In this document: piece by piece, positions 17,376 through 25,736 of the stretch
Layout of the letters: each line of letters starts with the position of its first letter
Numbering within the stretch: position 1 is the stretch's first letter
Assembly (NCBI RefSeq): GCF_016031615.1
Contig: NZ_JACYXC010000001.1
Location: 2,480,001 to 2,544,000, forward strand
Reading direction: 5' to 3'
DNA from: Streptomyces pactum
Lineage (GTDB): Bacteria > Actinomycetota > Actinomycetes > Streptomycetales > Streptomycetaceae
DNA length: 64,000 bases
The notes under the pieces: model-generated
The model's database searches: none
The model's input: only the letters and a program-made list of their open reading frames with translations
What the model was told of the DNA's origin: nothing
Position numbers and translations under genes: made by a program

Positions 17376-18641
17376 TCAGGGCGGGCCGTCGCGGGTGATC
17401 CGCACCGTCCAGGCGCCGCTGGTGGTCCGCCCGCGCACCTCGACCCGGACCCCGTCGGTGCCGGCCTCCAGGCGCTCCCCGACCCCCAGCGGGGCGTCCG
17501 CCAGCTCCGGGTGGACCGATTCCTCGGGGCAGCCCTCGCTGTGCGGGTGGCCGTCGAGGACCCGCACCGGCCCCTCGCCGGAGGCCACGTCGCTGCGCAC
17601 CCGGTACACCAGCACGCCCTCGGCGCAGATCCCGGCGTCGTTGCCGTAGGTGCCGCGCGCCTCCACCGCCACCGCCCGGGCGGGGCCGGTCCGCACCACG
17701 ACCAGCCGGGTCCGGGTGTCGGTGCCCGGCACCCCGGCGGTCATCGGCGCGCCCACCGGTTCCAGGGTGTGCAGGGTGGTCCCGGGGGTGTGCACGCAGT
17801 CGACCTGCCGTTCTCCGATCCAGCCGAGTTTCCATTTGTGCCACCCGAACGGGTCGGGAGCCAGGCCGAACTGGCTGCCCATCAGATCCCAGTCGCCGAC
17901 CAGGGTGTCCCAGTCGCCGCCGTCGTCGCCGCCGGGCCGCCGGTAGAGGTCCGGCAGGTCGAAGACGTGCCCGGTCTCATGGGCCAGTACGTGCCGGTCG
18001 GGCGGATGGTTCTCGAAGACCGTGACCAGCCGCCGGAGCGGGGTGCCGTCCGCCGTGAGCGGCTCGTCGAAGTTCACCACCTTGGTGGCGTCGGCGTCGA
18101 TGCCCGGGGCGTCCGGGTCGGCCACCAGATAGACGAGGTCGTACCGGGCGAAATCCACCCGGGGATCGGCCGCGGCCACCGCGTCCCGCAGATAAGCGGT
18201 ACGGCGGTCGGCCGCCCAGTCGCGCCGTATGGCGTAGGCGGTGGACTCCCGCGGCATCGCAATCCACCGTTTCTCGGGGTGGACGCGGAGGTGGAACCGC
18301 CCGTACGAGGCGCGGCGGAAGAAATCGGCGGTGGCCGGGAAATGGTCGGAGACCAGTTGGGCGGGGGTGGTGTAGGGCTCGGAGTCCGGAAAGGAGAGGA
18401 AGACCATCAGGGCGTCCAGCGACCGTACCGGCCGCGGGTAATCGTCGTTCCAGGTGTCCAGTCCCTCGGAGTGGTGAACCTCGCCGCGGGGCAGCGCGCA
18501 GGGGCCGCCGAAGGCCACGGCACGCGCCGGACCTGCGACGACGGTGGTGGCGACCACCGCGACGAGTGCGGTCAGCATGGCTCCGGCCCGGCGCAGCGGG
18601 GACGGCCGGCCCGCGGGGGCGGGGAGCTGCGGACGCGCCAC
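17376..18641 (-). CDS. Secreted M6-family metalloprotease
   Basis: 421 residues. The N-terminus is a Sec signal peptide (basic n-region, hydrophobic MLTALVAVVATTVVA, cut after PARA). The zinc motif HETGHVFDLPDLY has its His at 221 and 225, followed by DLMG, the Met-turn of immune-inhibitor-A-like M6 peptidases. A beta-rich C-terminal domain follows. It should be an extracellular protease; no partner gene or inhibitor is adjacent. It is divergent from the c-di-GMP gene. Confidence 0.9.
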   Translation of the reverse strand: MARPQLPAPAGRPSPLRRAGAMLTALVAVVATTVVAGPARAVAFGGPCALPRGEVHHSEGLDTWNDDYPRPVRSLDALMVFLSFPDSEPYTTPAQLVSDHFPATADFFRRASYGRFHLRVHPEKRWIAMPRESTAYAIRRDWAADRRTAYLRDAVAAADPRVDFARYDLVYLVADPDAPGIDADATKVVNFDEPLTADGTPLRRLVTVFENHPPDRHVLAHETGHVFDLPDLYRRPGGDDGGDWDTLVGDWDLMGSQFGLAPDPFGWHKWKLGWIGERQVDCVHTPGTTLHTLEPVGAPMTAGVPGTDTRTRLVVVRTGPARAVAVEARGTYGNDAGICAEGVLVYRVRSDVASGEGPVRVLDGHPHSEGCPEESVHPELADAPLGVGERLEAGTDGVRVEVRGRTTSGAWTVRITRDGPP

Positions 18642-18997
18642 GACGACCTCCCGGACTCACTTCGGGGCACCGCATCCACCCTGCGGGGGAATCGGACGTC
18701 ACGCACTGTTCCGTTGCGCCGGTCGAGTGAAAGCATCGGCGGCCGGGTACGTAACTGTCGGTCACAGTCGGTCATCGGGATATTCGGTCCGTGCAGAGTC
18801 GAGCAGAAACGGCCAGACACATGATCACGACGCCAGAGATTCCGGTTGCGTTGCTGGAACGGCCGGAGTAAGAGCCTCTATGATCGCCACATTTCCAGCG
18901 GGATTCCCTATTCGGGTGGCACGTCACCGTCCATCCGACGCCCGGTGTGAGATACCGAGAAGACCTGTACGAGACGAGCACCACGCGGGAGCGAACG
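18642..18997. promoter_or_regulatory. Divergent promoter region with a BldD-like half-palindrome
   Basis: 356 bp, notably AT-richer than its surroundings, between the protease and the GGDEF-EAL gene. At 18752-18764 the sequence TAACTGTCGGTCA fits the outer symmetric bases T-x-A-C ... G-T-x-A of the BldD box, but not the inner ones. The following GTCGGTCA is partly repeated (18757 and 18767). Confidence 0.35.
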
Positions 18998-20803
18998 GTG
19001 AGCGGACCCCCTGACGGCCAGGGTCGCGCGCCCCGCAGTACGCCGCCGACGATCACTCAACGTCATACTCGGCCCGGCATCGACGGCGGCGGGGCGGCCC
19101 CCGGTGACTACCGTGCGGCATGGTACGCCGCACACCTGGCGATGGCTGTCGTGGACCGCGACGGCCGGGTGACGGACGCCAACCCGGCGCTTCGTGAGCT
19201 GCTCGGCACCGATCTCGCCGGCCTTCTCGCGCGCGGCGCGGCGGAGCTGGCGGGCCTGCGGGAGGACCCGGTGCTGTGGAGCGAGTACCGCGAGGTGCTC
19301 CTCGGCGAGCGGCGGCAGCTGTCCTGCACCCGGCGGCTGGAGCCGGCCGGCGGCGGCCGGGCCCGCTGGGCCGAGGTGCGGATCGAGCCGCTGCCGGACG
19401 GCGGGGAGGGGTTCCTCCTCACCCTGGTGGACGTCAGCGAGCGGCGGGAGCTGCAGGCGCGGCTGCGCCATCTCCAGATGCACGACTCGGTGACCCGGCT
19501 GCCCAACCGCAGCCTGTTCTTCGAGCGGCTGGCCGCGGCGCTGCGACAGGCGGCCGGGACCGGGGACGGCACCGGCCGGATCGGCCTGTGCTACCTGGAC
19601 CTCGACGGGTTCAAGGCGATCAACGACACGCTCGGGCACCGGGTCGGCGACCGGCTGCTGGGCGCCGTCGCCCAGCGGCTGACCGAGTGCGCCGCGCCCG
19701 GCGGCCACCTGGTGGCGCGGCTGGGCGGCGACGAGTTCGCCCTGCTGGTCGAGGACTCCCGGGGCACCGAGCAGCTGTGCGAGCTGGCCCGGACGGTGCT
19801 GGCGGCGCTGCAGCGCCCGTTCGACGTGGGCGGTCAGCGGCTGTCGGTCTCGGCGAGCATCGGCCTGGTGGAGCGGCCCGCCGCCGAGACCCACGCCACC
19901 TGGCTGATGCAGGCCGCCGACACCACGCTGTACTGGGCCAAGGCGGACGGCAAGGCCCGCTGGACGCTGTTCGACCCGGAGCGCAACGCCCACCGGATGA
20001 CCCGGCAGGCGCTGTCCAGCACGCTCCGGCCGGCGGTGGAGCGGGAGGAGTTCGTCCTGGAGTACCAGCCCCTGGTGGGGCTGGTGGACGGGGTGGTGCG
20101 CGGGGTGGAGGCGCTGGTGCGCTGGGAGCACCCGCGGTTCGGCAGACTGTCGCCGAATCGGTTCATCTCACTGGCCGAGGAGAACGGCGCGATCGTGCCG
20201 CTGGGCCGCTGGGTGCTGGAGACCGCCTGCCGCCAGGCCCGCCACTGGATGCTGGCCCACCCCCGGGCACCGCTGCTGGTGAGCGTCAACGTGGCGGTGC
20301 GCCAGGTGTGGGACTCGGACCTGGTGGCGGACGTGGGCGCGATCCTGGGCCGGACCGGGCTGCCGCCGGACCTGCTGCAGCTGGAGCTGACCGAGTCCGC
20401 GGTGATGGGCTCGGCCGGCCGGCCGCTGGAGGCGTTGCAGCAGCTGAGCGACATGGGGGTGGCCATCGCCATCGACGACTTCGGCACCGGCTACTCCAAC
20501 CTCGCCTATCTGAGCCGGCTGCCGGTCTCCACGCTCAAGCTGGACGGGTCCTTCGTCCGCGGCTTCCGGCCGGAGGAGCCGGCCAACCCGGCGGACGAGA
20601 CGATCGTGGAGGCGCTGGTGGAGCTGGCCCACCGGCTCGGCCTGACGGTCACCGCGGAGTGCGTGGAGAGCGCGGAGCAGGCCGAACGGCTCGCCCGGAT
20701 CGGCTGTGACACCGGCCAGGGCTGGTTCTACTCCCGGGCGCTGCCGGCGGAGCAGATCTCGGCCATGATCGGCGGTTACGCGACGGCGGTCGGCGGCAGC
20801 TGA
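18998..20803 (+). CDS. PAS-GGDEF-EAL cyclic-di-GMP turnover protein
   Basis: 601 residues from GTG 18998 (CGGGAG six bases upstream; an upstream GTG at 18947 is possible). A PAS domain (about 30-155, with VVDRDGRVTDANPALRELLG) is followed by GGDEF with intact LGGDEFAL near 242, and by EAL with GVEALVRWEHP near 370, AIDDFGTGYSNLAYL, KLDGSFV and ECVES. The last departs from the usual EGVE but keeps the catalytic Glu. Both diguanylate cyclase and phosphodiesterase motifs look intact. There is no membrane segment. The architecture equals Streptomyces CdgA/RmdA-type regulators of development; which ortholog it is cannot be decided here. Confidence 0.92.
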   Translation: MSGPPDGQGRAPRSTPPTITQRHTRPGIDGGGAAPGDYRAAWYAAHLAMAVVDRDGRVTDANPALRELLGTDLAGLLARGAAELAGLREDPVLWSEYREVLLGERRQLSCTRRLEPAGGGRARWAEVRIEPLPDGGEGFLLTLVDVSERRELQARLRHLQMHDSVTRLPNRSLFFERLAAALRQAAGTGDGTGRIGLCYLDLDGFKAINDTLGHRVGDRLLGAVAQRLTECAAPGGHLVARLGGDEFALLVEDSRGTEQLCELARTVLAALQRPFDVGGQRLSVSASIGLVERPAAETHATWLMQAADTTLYWAKADGKARWTLFDPERNAHRMTRQALSSTLRPAVEREEFVLEYQPLVGLVDGVVRGVEALVRWEHPRFGRLSPNRFISLAEENGAIVPLGRWVLETACRQARHWMLAHPRAPLLVSVNVAVRQVWDSDLVADVGAILGRTGLPPDLLQLELTESAVMGSAGRPLEALQQLSDMGVAIAIDDFGTGYSNLAYLSRLPVSTLKLDGSFVRGFRPEEPANPADETIVEALVELAHRLGLTVTAECVESAEQAERLARIGCDTGQGWFYSRALPAEQISAMIGGYATAVGGS

Positions 20804-21110
20804 GCGGGACCCGGACGCCGGGGCCCGCTGCCTGGCCGCGATGCCTGGCCCTGATGCCGGGACCGGACGCCGGGGCCCGATGCCGGGGCCCGATGCCGGG
20901 GTCGGACGCCGGGCGGCTCTGCCGGGCGGTGGCACGGCGCTCCCGGCGCCGGCCGTGCGGGGCCGGTGCTCCCGGGCGGGACGTGCCGTCCCGGACCGGG
21001 ACGGTGCGGTGCACCCGGGCGGCCGGGTGCCGACTCGCGGGGCCGACCGGCCTGCGCGGGGCCCGCGACGGGTACGGCCGCCGCGGCGGTGCGCGGCGGC
21101 CGCGCCGCGG
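20804..21110. other. Gene-free region holding a 13-bp minisatellite
   Basis: 307 bp between convergent genes. The first third is a tandem repeat, listed separately; the rest is GC-rich sequence with no gene or clear terminator stem. Confidence 0.5.
20817..20917 (+). repeat. 13-bp tandem repeat, about 7.5 copies
   Basis: Units begin at 20817, 20830, 20843, 20856, 20869, 20882, 20895 and 20908. The consensus is GCCGGGGCCCGAT, two copies are identical and the others differ by two to four bases. It starts 13 bases after the stop codon of the GGDEF-EAL gene. No spacer/repeat structure of a CRISPR is present. Confidence 0.85.
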
Positions 21111-22229
21111 TCAGCCGAGGACCGGCAGGCCGTAGGCGTCCGCGATCAGCTCGTAGGAGCGCAGCCGCTCGGCCCGGCCGTGCCCCGTCGTGGTGATCTT
21201 GATTTCGTCCACCCCGGTCCGCTTGACGAGGTCGTTCAGGCCCTCCCGCACCGCGTCCGGGGTGCCGTGCACCACGTTCGCCAGCCAGCTGTCCACGAAG
21301 TCCAGCTCGAAGTCGCTGAACGGGTACGCCTCGGCCTCCTCGGGGGTGGGGACCAGGCCGGGCCGGCCGGTGCGCAGCCGGAGCATGGAGAGCGCACCGG
21401 TGAGCACCTGGCGGCGGGCCTGCCGCTCGTCCTCGGCGGCGAAGGCCGAGACGCCGATGGAGGCGTACGGCCGGTCCAGCACCGCCGAGGGCCGGAACTG
21501 CTCGCGGTACAGGTCCAGCGCGGGCACGGTGTGGGTGGCCGAGAAGTGGTGGGCGAAGGAGAAAGGCAGCCCCAGCATCCCCGCCAGCCGCGCGCTGAAC
21601 CCGCTGGAGCCCAGCAGCCAGATCGACGGCCGGGCCGGGGACTGGACGCCACCGGGCACCCGCCCCTGCACCGGACCGGGCACCGCGTGGATACGGGCGT
21701 ACGGGTGGCCGTCGGGGAAGTCGTCGTCGAGGAACCGGGTCAGCTCCAGCAGCTGCTGCGGGAAGTCGTCGGCCCGCTCGTTGAGGCTGTCGGTGCGACG
21801 CAGCGCGGCGGCCGTGGCCCCGTCGGTGCCCGGCGCCCGCCCGAGCCCCAGGTCGATCCGGCCGGGGGCCAGCGCCTCCAGGGTGCCGAACTGCTCGGCG
21901 ATCACCAGCGGGGCGTGGTTGGGCAGCATCACGCCGCCGGAGCCGAGCCGGATGCGGTCGGTGTGCGCGGCCAGATGGGCGAGCAGGACGGCCGGCGAGG
22001 AGCTGGCCACGCCCGGCATGGAGTGGTGCTCGGCGACCCAGAACCGGTGGAAGCCGCGCCGCTCGGTGAGCTTGGCCAGCTCGGTGGTGGTGCGCAGCGC
22101 CTGCCCGGCGGTCACCCCGGCGCCGACCGTCGCCAGGTCCAGCACCGACAGGGGCACGGGTGCGCTGCCGAGGGCTTCGGCCCGGATGAAGCCGTCCTGC
22201 ACGTCCTGCACGTCCTGCTGGTCGGCCAC
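21111..22229 (-). CDS. LLM-class flavin-dependent oxidoreductase
   Basis: 372 residues; GTG 22229 is chosen because AGGGAGG lies eight bases upstream. The family's TIM barrel is evident: PVPLSVLDLATVGAG at the first strand, FWVAEHHSMPGVASSSPA, IRLGSGGVMLPNHAPL, ALAPGRIDLGLGRAPGTD, and IWLLGSSGFSARLAGMLG. The pattern is that of the MsnO8-like luciferase-fold group, which reduces or monooxygenates substrates with FMNH2 or F420H2. The substrate is unknown and no pathway neighbours are adjacent. Confidence 0.9.
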   Translation of the reverse strand: MADQQDVQDVQDGFIRAEALGSAPVPLSVLDLATVGAGVTAGQALRTTTELAKLTERRGFHRFWVAEHHSMPGVASSSPAVLLAHLAAHTDRIRLGSGGVMLPNHAPLVIAEQFGTLEALAPGRIDLGLGRAPGTDGATAAALRRTDSLNERADDFPQQLLELTRFLDDDFPDGHPYARIHAVPGPVQGRVPGGVQSPARPSIWLLGSSGFSARLAGMLGLPFSFAHHFSATHTVPALDLYREQFRPSAVLDRPYASIGVSAFAAEDERQARRQVLTGALSMLRLRTGRPGLVPTPEEAEAYPFSDFELDFVDSWLANVVHGTPDAVREGLNDLVKRTGVDEIKITTTGHGRAERLRSYELIADAYGLPVLG

Positions 22230-22301
22230 GTCGGCCGCCTCCCTCACGTCCTGGCGCGCACCGCGGCGCGCGCATGGTTCCGCATGACGGAGCAGGTCAA
22301 C

Positions 22302-22316
22302 CGGAGTGGTACTCCG
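22302..22316. promoter_or_regulatory. Perfect 6-3-6 palindrome upstream of the LLM gene
   Basis: CGGAGT-GGT-ACTCCG, 73 to 87 bases upstream of the GTG start, flanked by AAC and TTT. The size and symmetry suit a dimeric repressor operator; the binder is unknown. Confidence 0.45.
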
Positions 22317-22337
22317 TTTATTCCTCGGGCGCGGCGT

Positions 22338-22389
22338 CCGCCGCCCCGCGTGGCCGGTACCGGCCGGTTCCGGCCACGCGGGGCGGCGG
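22338..22389 (-). terminator. Long perfect hairpin after the pentapeptide gene
   Basis: 20-bp perfect stem (core GCCGCCCCGCGTGGCCGG and its complement) around a 12-base loop, 119 bases downstream of the pentapeptide-repeat gene's stop on the minus strand. No T run; it most likely terminates that transcript. Confidence 0.65.
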
Positions 22390-22507
22390 CACGTCTCCGC
22401 CACCGGCCGGTGCGCGCCGGCCACCTCGCCCCCGACCCGGCCCGGCCCGGCGCCGTGGCGGGGTCACCGCGGGCGCCGCGGTGGTCACCGGTGGTGCCGG
22501 GCGTGGG

Positions 22508-23341
22508 TCACCAGTGGGCGGGGCGGGTGAGGGTGGCGGGCAGCCGGGTGGCCGCGTCGCCCCGGGCCGCGTTGAGCTGGGCCTGGGTGAGGAAGAGCGC
22601 GCCGGTGAGGTCGGCGCCGTCCAGCCGGGCGTCCCGCAGGTCGGCCCCGATGAGGTCGGCGGTGCGCAGGTCCGCCCCGGTGAGGTCGGCGGCGATCAGC
22701 AGCGCCCCCCGCAGGCTGGCGCCGCGCAGGTCCGCGCCGCGCAGCCGGGCCCCGATCAGGTCGGCGCCCCGGTGGTTCCGACGGGGGCCGGGGACCTCGG
22801 CCCGGGCCAGGTCGCCGGCGCGCAGCAGCAGCGCGTTGACCTCGTCGCGGACCGCCGCCACATCGGTGGCCAGCAGCGTCTCGGCGCTGCCGGCGGTGAG
22901 CCGGTCGAGCCGGCGCAGCGCACCGCGCAGCTCGCCGTGGACCGGGGTGGCCGCCGGCAGGGCCAGGGCCTCGGTGACGTACCAGAGCAGTTCGTGCAGC
23001 TGTCGCATCAGCGGGAAGACCTGGAACATCTGGCGCGCGGTGGCCGGGTCCCGCCGCCAGTCCCGCCCGTCGAAGGTGGTCCGGGAGACCTTCTGGCCGG
23101 CGCCGAAGCAGTCGAAGACGGTGCAGCCGGCGAAGCCCTCCTCACGGAGACGGGCGTGGATGCCGCAGGAGAAGTCCTCCCGCAGGTTGGCGCACGGCCG
23201 GCCGGCCTCCTTGCCGACCGCGAAGTCCGCCGACGCGGCGAAGGGCAGCGCCACGCAGCACAGTCCGAAGCAGCTGGCGCAGTCGGCGCGCAGGCCGGAC
23301 CGCACCGCCTCGATGGACAGGGTTCGACTCTTCCGGGACAA
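22508..23341 (-). CDS. Cys-cluster pentapeptide-repeat protein
   Basis: 277 residues if started at TTG 23341, which follows AGGAG by eight bases and gives the natural start SRKSRTLSIEAVRSG; longer starts exist up to 23410. The N-terminal ~85 residues hold nine Cys (Cys21xxCys24xxxCys28Cys29, then four more up to GCTVFDCFGAG), resembling a YkgJ-type metal-binding cluster. A helical middle follows. Residues about 190-265 are pentapeptide repeats of the A(D/N)LxG kind (ADLRGASLRGALLIAADLTG), which fold as a right-handed quadrilateral beta-helix. The function is unknown. Confidence 0.85.
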   Translation of the reverse strand: MSRKSRTLSIEAVRSGLRADCASCFGLCCVALPFAASADFAVGKEAGRPCANLREDFSCGIHARLREEGFAGCTVFDCFGAGQKVSRTTFDGRDWRRDPATARQMFQVFPLMRQLHELLWYVTEALALPAATPVHGELRGALRRLDRLTAGSAETLLATDVAAVRDEVNALLLRAGDLARAEVPGPRRNHRGADLIGARLRGADLRGASLRGALLIAADLTGADLRTADLIGADLRDARLDGADLTGALFLTQAQLNAARGDAATRLPATLTRPAHW

Positions 23342-23642
23342 CGGGTGCACTCCTGCGGGGCCGGCGGTGGGGCACCGCCGCACCGCCGCGCTGCCCGGGT
23401 TCCGGGCCATTCTGCTCCAGCGGCCGCCCCGGGGACGGCCCCGGGCCCGCTCCGGCCCCCGGTAGCGGTACGGCGCGGCCGGGGCGCCGGGGGTGCCGCA
23501 GCGGGCGGGCCGCCACGGACCGGACCACCGCCGCGGGGCGGCGAGCCGTCACGGACCGGACCCGGACGCGTGCGGCACGGGGCGCCCGCGGCCGGACCTC
23601 GTCCGGCCCTGACGGCCCGGACGCGCCCGACCCGGCCGGACC
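23342..23642. other. Intergenic region upstream of the pentapeptide gene
   Basis: 301 bp of very GC-rich DNA between two minus-strand genes. It must contain the promoter or read-through for the pentapeptide gene. I see no convincing -10/-35 pair, palindrome or gene. Confidence 0.3.
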
Positions 23643-24491
23643 TCAGCCGGCCGGGGCGGGCTCGCCCAGTTCCGAACCGCCCCAGGTGGTGACCCGGACC
23701 TCGTCCCCGACGGCCAGCCCGCCGGTGCGCAGCACGGCGAACTTGGCGCCGAACGCCACCCCGCCCCGGGCGGCCCGCCGGTAACCGGCGAGGGTCCGCA
23801 GCGGCTCCGGGCCGGCCCGGGTGCCGCGGTCCTGGTCGACCAGCGTGACGGCGCAGCGGATGGCGAGCTTGGTGTAGCCCAGCTCGGTCTCCCCGATGCC
23901 CATCCGCCGTACCAGGTCCTCCCGGTACGGCTCGGTCCAGCCGTCCAGCACGATGTTGGGCCGGAAGCGGTCCATCGGCAGCGGCTCCCGGCCGGCCGCG
24001 GTGATCCGCCGGTTGACGTCGTCCAGGGAGGCGCGGGAGATGACGTGGACCGCGCTGCTGTCGGCGTATCCCGAGGTGCCCGGGGTGAGCCCGTCGGTCC
24101 GCCGGTCGTGCTCCGGGGGCACCCGGACCAGTCGGCTGGGCACGCCGAGCACCGCGGAGAGCCAGTCGGCGGCGTCCTGCCCCTGGTCGATGCCCCGGTA
24201 GGGATCGCCGAAGAGGGTGACGTCCCGCCGGACGGACTCCCGGTCGATCGGTACGGTCAGCTCGGCGGTCCCCGGTGCCCGCAGGGTGAGCCGGTCGCCG
24301 TCCGCGCCGACCAGCGGGCGGATCACCGCCAGCCGCGGGGTGCCGCGCTGGCTGCGGAAGACGCCGTCGCCGTCCACCACCATGAAGCTGCGGTCGTGCG
24401 CGATCCCGGCCTCGGTGAGCACCGCTTCGGTGAGCGGTACCCCGGCACACCCCTTGATGGGATAGGTCAGCAGTTCGACGACGGTGGCCAC
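23643..24491 (-). CDS. MOSC domain-containing protein (mARC/YcbX-like)
   Basis: 282 residues. An N-terminal MOSC beta-barrel (VVELLTYPIKGCAGVPLTEA, HDRSFMVVD) is followed by the C-terminal MOSC domain (DRFRPNIVLDG with Arg-Pro-Asn, then CAVTLVDQDRGTRAGPEPL). The conserved Cys of molybdenum-sulfurase-type MOSC proteins is in RCAVTLVDQD. It probably binds molybdenum cofactor and acts as a reductase or sulfur carrier; no redox partner is adjacent. Confidence 0.9.
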   Translation of the reverse strand: MATVVELLTYPIKGCAGVPLTEAVLTEAGIAHDRSFMVVDGDGVFRSQRGTPRLAVIRPLVGADGDRLTLRAPGTAELTVPIDRESVRRDVTLFGDPYRGIDQGQDAADWLSAVLGVPSRLVRVPPEHDRRTDGLTPGTSGYADSSAVHVISRASLDDVNRRITAAGREPLPMDRFRPNIVLDGWTEPYREDLVRRMGIGETELGYTKLAIRCAVTLVDQDRGTRAGPEPLRTLAGYRRAARGGVAFGAKFAVLRTGGLAVGDEVRVTTWGGSELGEPAPAG

Positions 24492-24830
24492 CTTCGCACT
24501 CTACTTCCCGCGGCGCACCCGCCGGGCCGCTCCCGGACCGCCCACCCACCGGGCCGCCGGCCCGCCGCGCACGGCCAACCCCACCCCCTCGTGCCACCCG
24601 TCCGCCGCCCGGCGGCCCACCGCGCCGACGCCCGCGGCCACCCCACCGGGCCACCGGCCCCACCACCCACCGACCGGTCGAGGCCGGGCCCGCCCCGACC
24701 GTCCCGCCCCCGACCGGTCGCAGCCGGCCTACGACCGGTCCCGGCACGCCACCGGCGGCGCCGCGGCCATTCGGCGTAAGGGCCGAAAGCCGTCCGCATA
24801 ACTTCAGCGGTCCTGGGTAGCCGCGCGGCC
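24492..24830. promoter_or_regulatory. Divergent region with three CGACCGGTC boxes upstream of ehuB
   Basis: 339 bp between the MOSC gene and ehuB. The palindromic word CGACCGGTC(G) occurs at 24671, 24711 and 24732, the last about 100 bp before the ehuB ATG. A less GC-rich patch (24770-24805) precedes the start. These boxes could be a regulator's operators; which regulator is unknown. Confidence 0.4.
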
Positions 24831-25736
24831 ATGGCTCGACCACGAGAGAAAGACGGATTCGGAATACGTCGCCGCTCACTGCTGGCCGGCGGTGCGGCGC
24901 TGGCGGCGCTGGGCGCGGCCGGGTGCAGCCGGGTGGCCGGCGCCGACGCCAAGGACGGGGGAAATCTGCTGGACCGCCTGCGTTCGCAGGGCACGGTCCG
25001 GCTGGGAATCGCGGGGGAGATTCCCTTCGGTTACATCGACAAGGACGGCGAGTTCACCGGGGAGGCGCCGGAGATCGCCAGGGTGATCTTCAAGCGGCTC
25101 GGGGTGGAGAACGTCCAGCCGGTGCCGACCGAGTTCGCCTCTCTCATTCCCGGACTGCGCTCGCAGCAGTTCGACGTGGTGTCGGCCGGAATGTACATCA
25201 ATCCGGAGCGGTGTCAACAGGTGATCTTCGCCGATCCGGACTACAAGATGCTCGACGCGTTCATCGTGGCGAAGGGAAATCCCAAGGATCTCCACACCTA
25301 TGAGGACATCGTGCGGACCGGCGCCAAGATGGCCAGCGGTACCGCCTACGCGGAGATCGAGTACGCGGTGAACGCCGGCGTCAAGCGCGGCGACATCGCC
25401 GTTCTCCCTGATCAGCTCGCCGGACTGCTCGCCGTGGAGCAGGGCCGGGTCGATGTGTTCGCCGGCACCACCGTCACCGTGCACAACGTGGTCGAGCAGA
25501 CCCGGAGCCGTAAGGCGGAGGCCACCGAGCCCTTCCAGCCGATGGTGGACGGAAAGCCGGACATCGGGGCCGGCGCATTCGCCTTCAGACCCGGGGAGAC
25601 CGCGCTGCGGGACGCGTTCAACGTGGAACTGCGCAAGATGAAGAAGAGCGGCGAATTGCTGCGCATCATGCGCCCCTTCGGCTTCACCGAGGCCGAGATG
25701 ACCGATCTGACCGCCGAGGAGCTGTGTAAGCCATGA
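24831..25736 (+). CDS. ehuB: Ectoine/hydroxyectoine ABC transporter substrate-binding lipoprotein
   Basis: 301 residues. The N-terminus RRRSLLAGGAALAALGAAGC has a twin-Arg motif and a lipobox with Cys32, so it is probably exported by Tat and lipidated. The mature part is a family 3 solute-binding protein (VRLGIAGEIPFGYIDKDGEF, PGLRSQQFDVVSAGMYINPE). The sequence and the following permeases and ATPase match the ehuBCDA uptake system for compatible solutes. The stop overlaps the ehuC start by four bases. Confidence 0.9.
   Translation: MARPREKDGFGIRRRSLLAGGAALAALGAAGCSRVAGADAKDGGNLLDRLRSQGTVRLGIAGEIPFGYIDKDGEFTGEAPEIARVIFKRLGVENVQPVPTEFASLIPGLRSQQFDVVSAGMYINPERCQQVIFADPDYKMLDAFIVAKGNPKDLHTYEDIVRTGAKMASGTAYAEIEYAVNAGVKRGDIAVLPDQLAGLLAVEQGRVDVFAGTTVTVHNVVEQTRSRKAEATEPFQPMVDGKPDIGAGAFAFRPGETALRDAFNVELRKMKKSGELLRIMRPFGFTEAEMTDLTAEELCKP

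Noticed and set aside
20817..20917. CRISPR-like array
   Set aside because: The units are contiguous 13-mers without spacers, and no cas genes are present. It is a simple tandem repeat.
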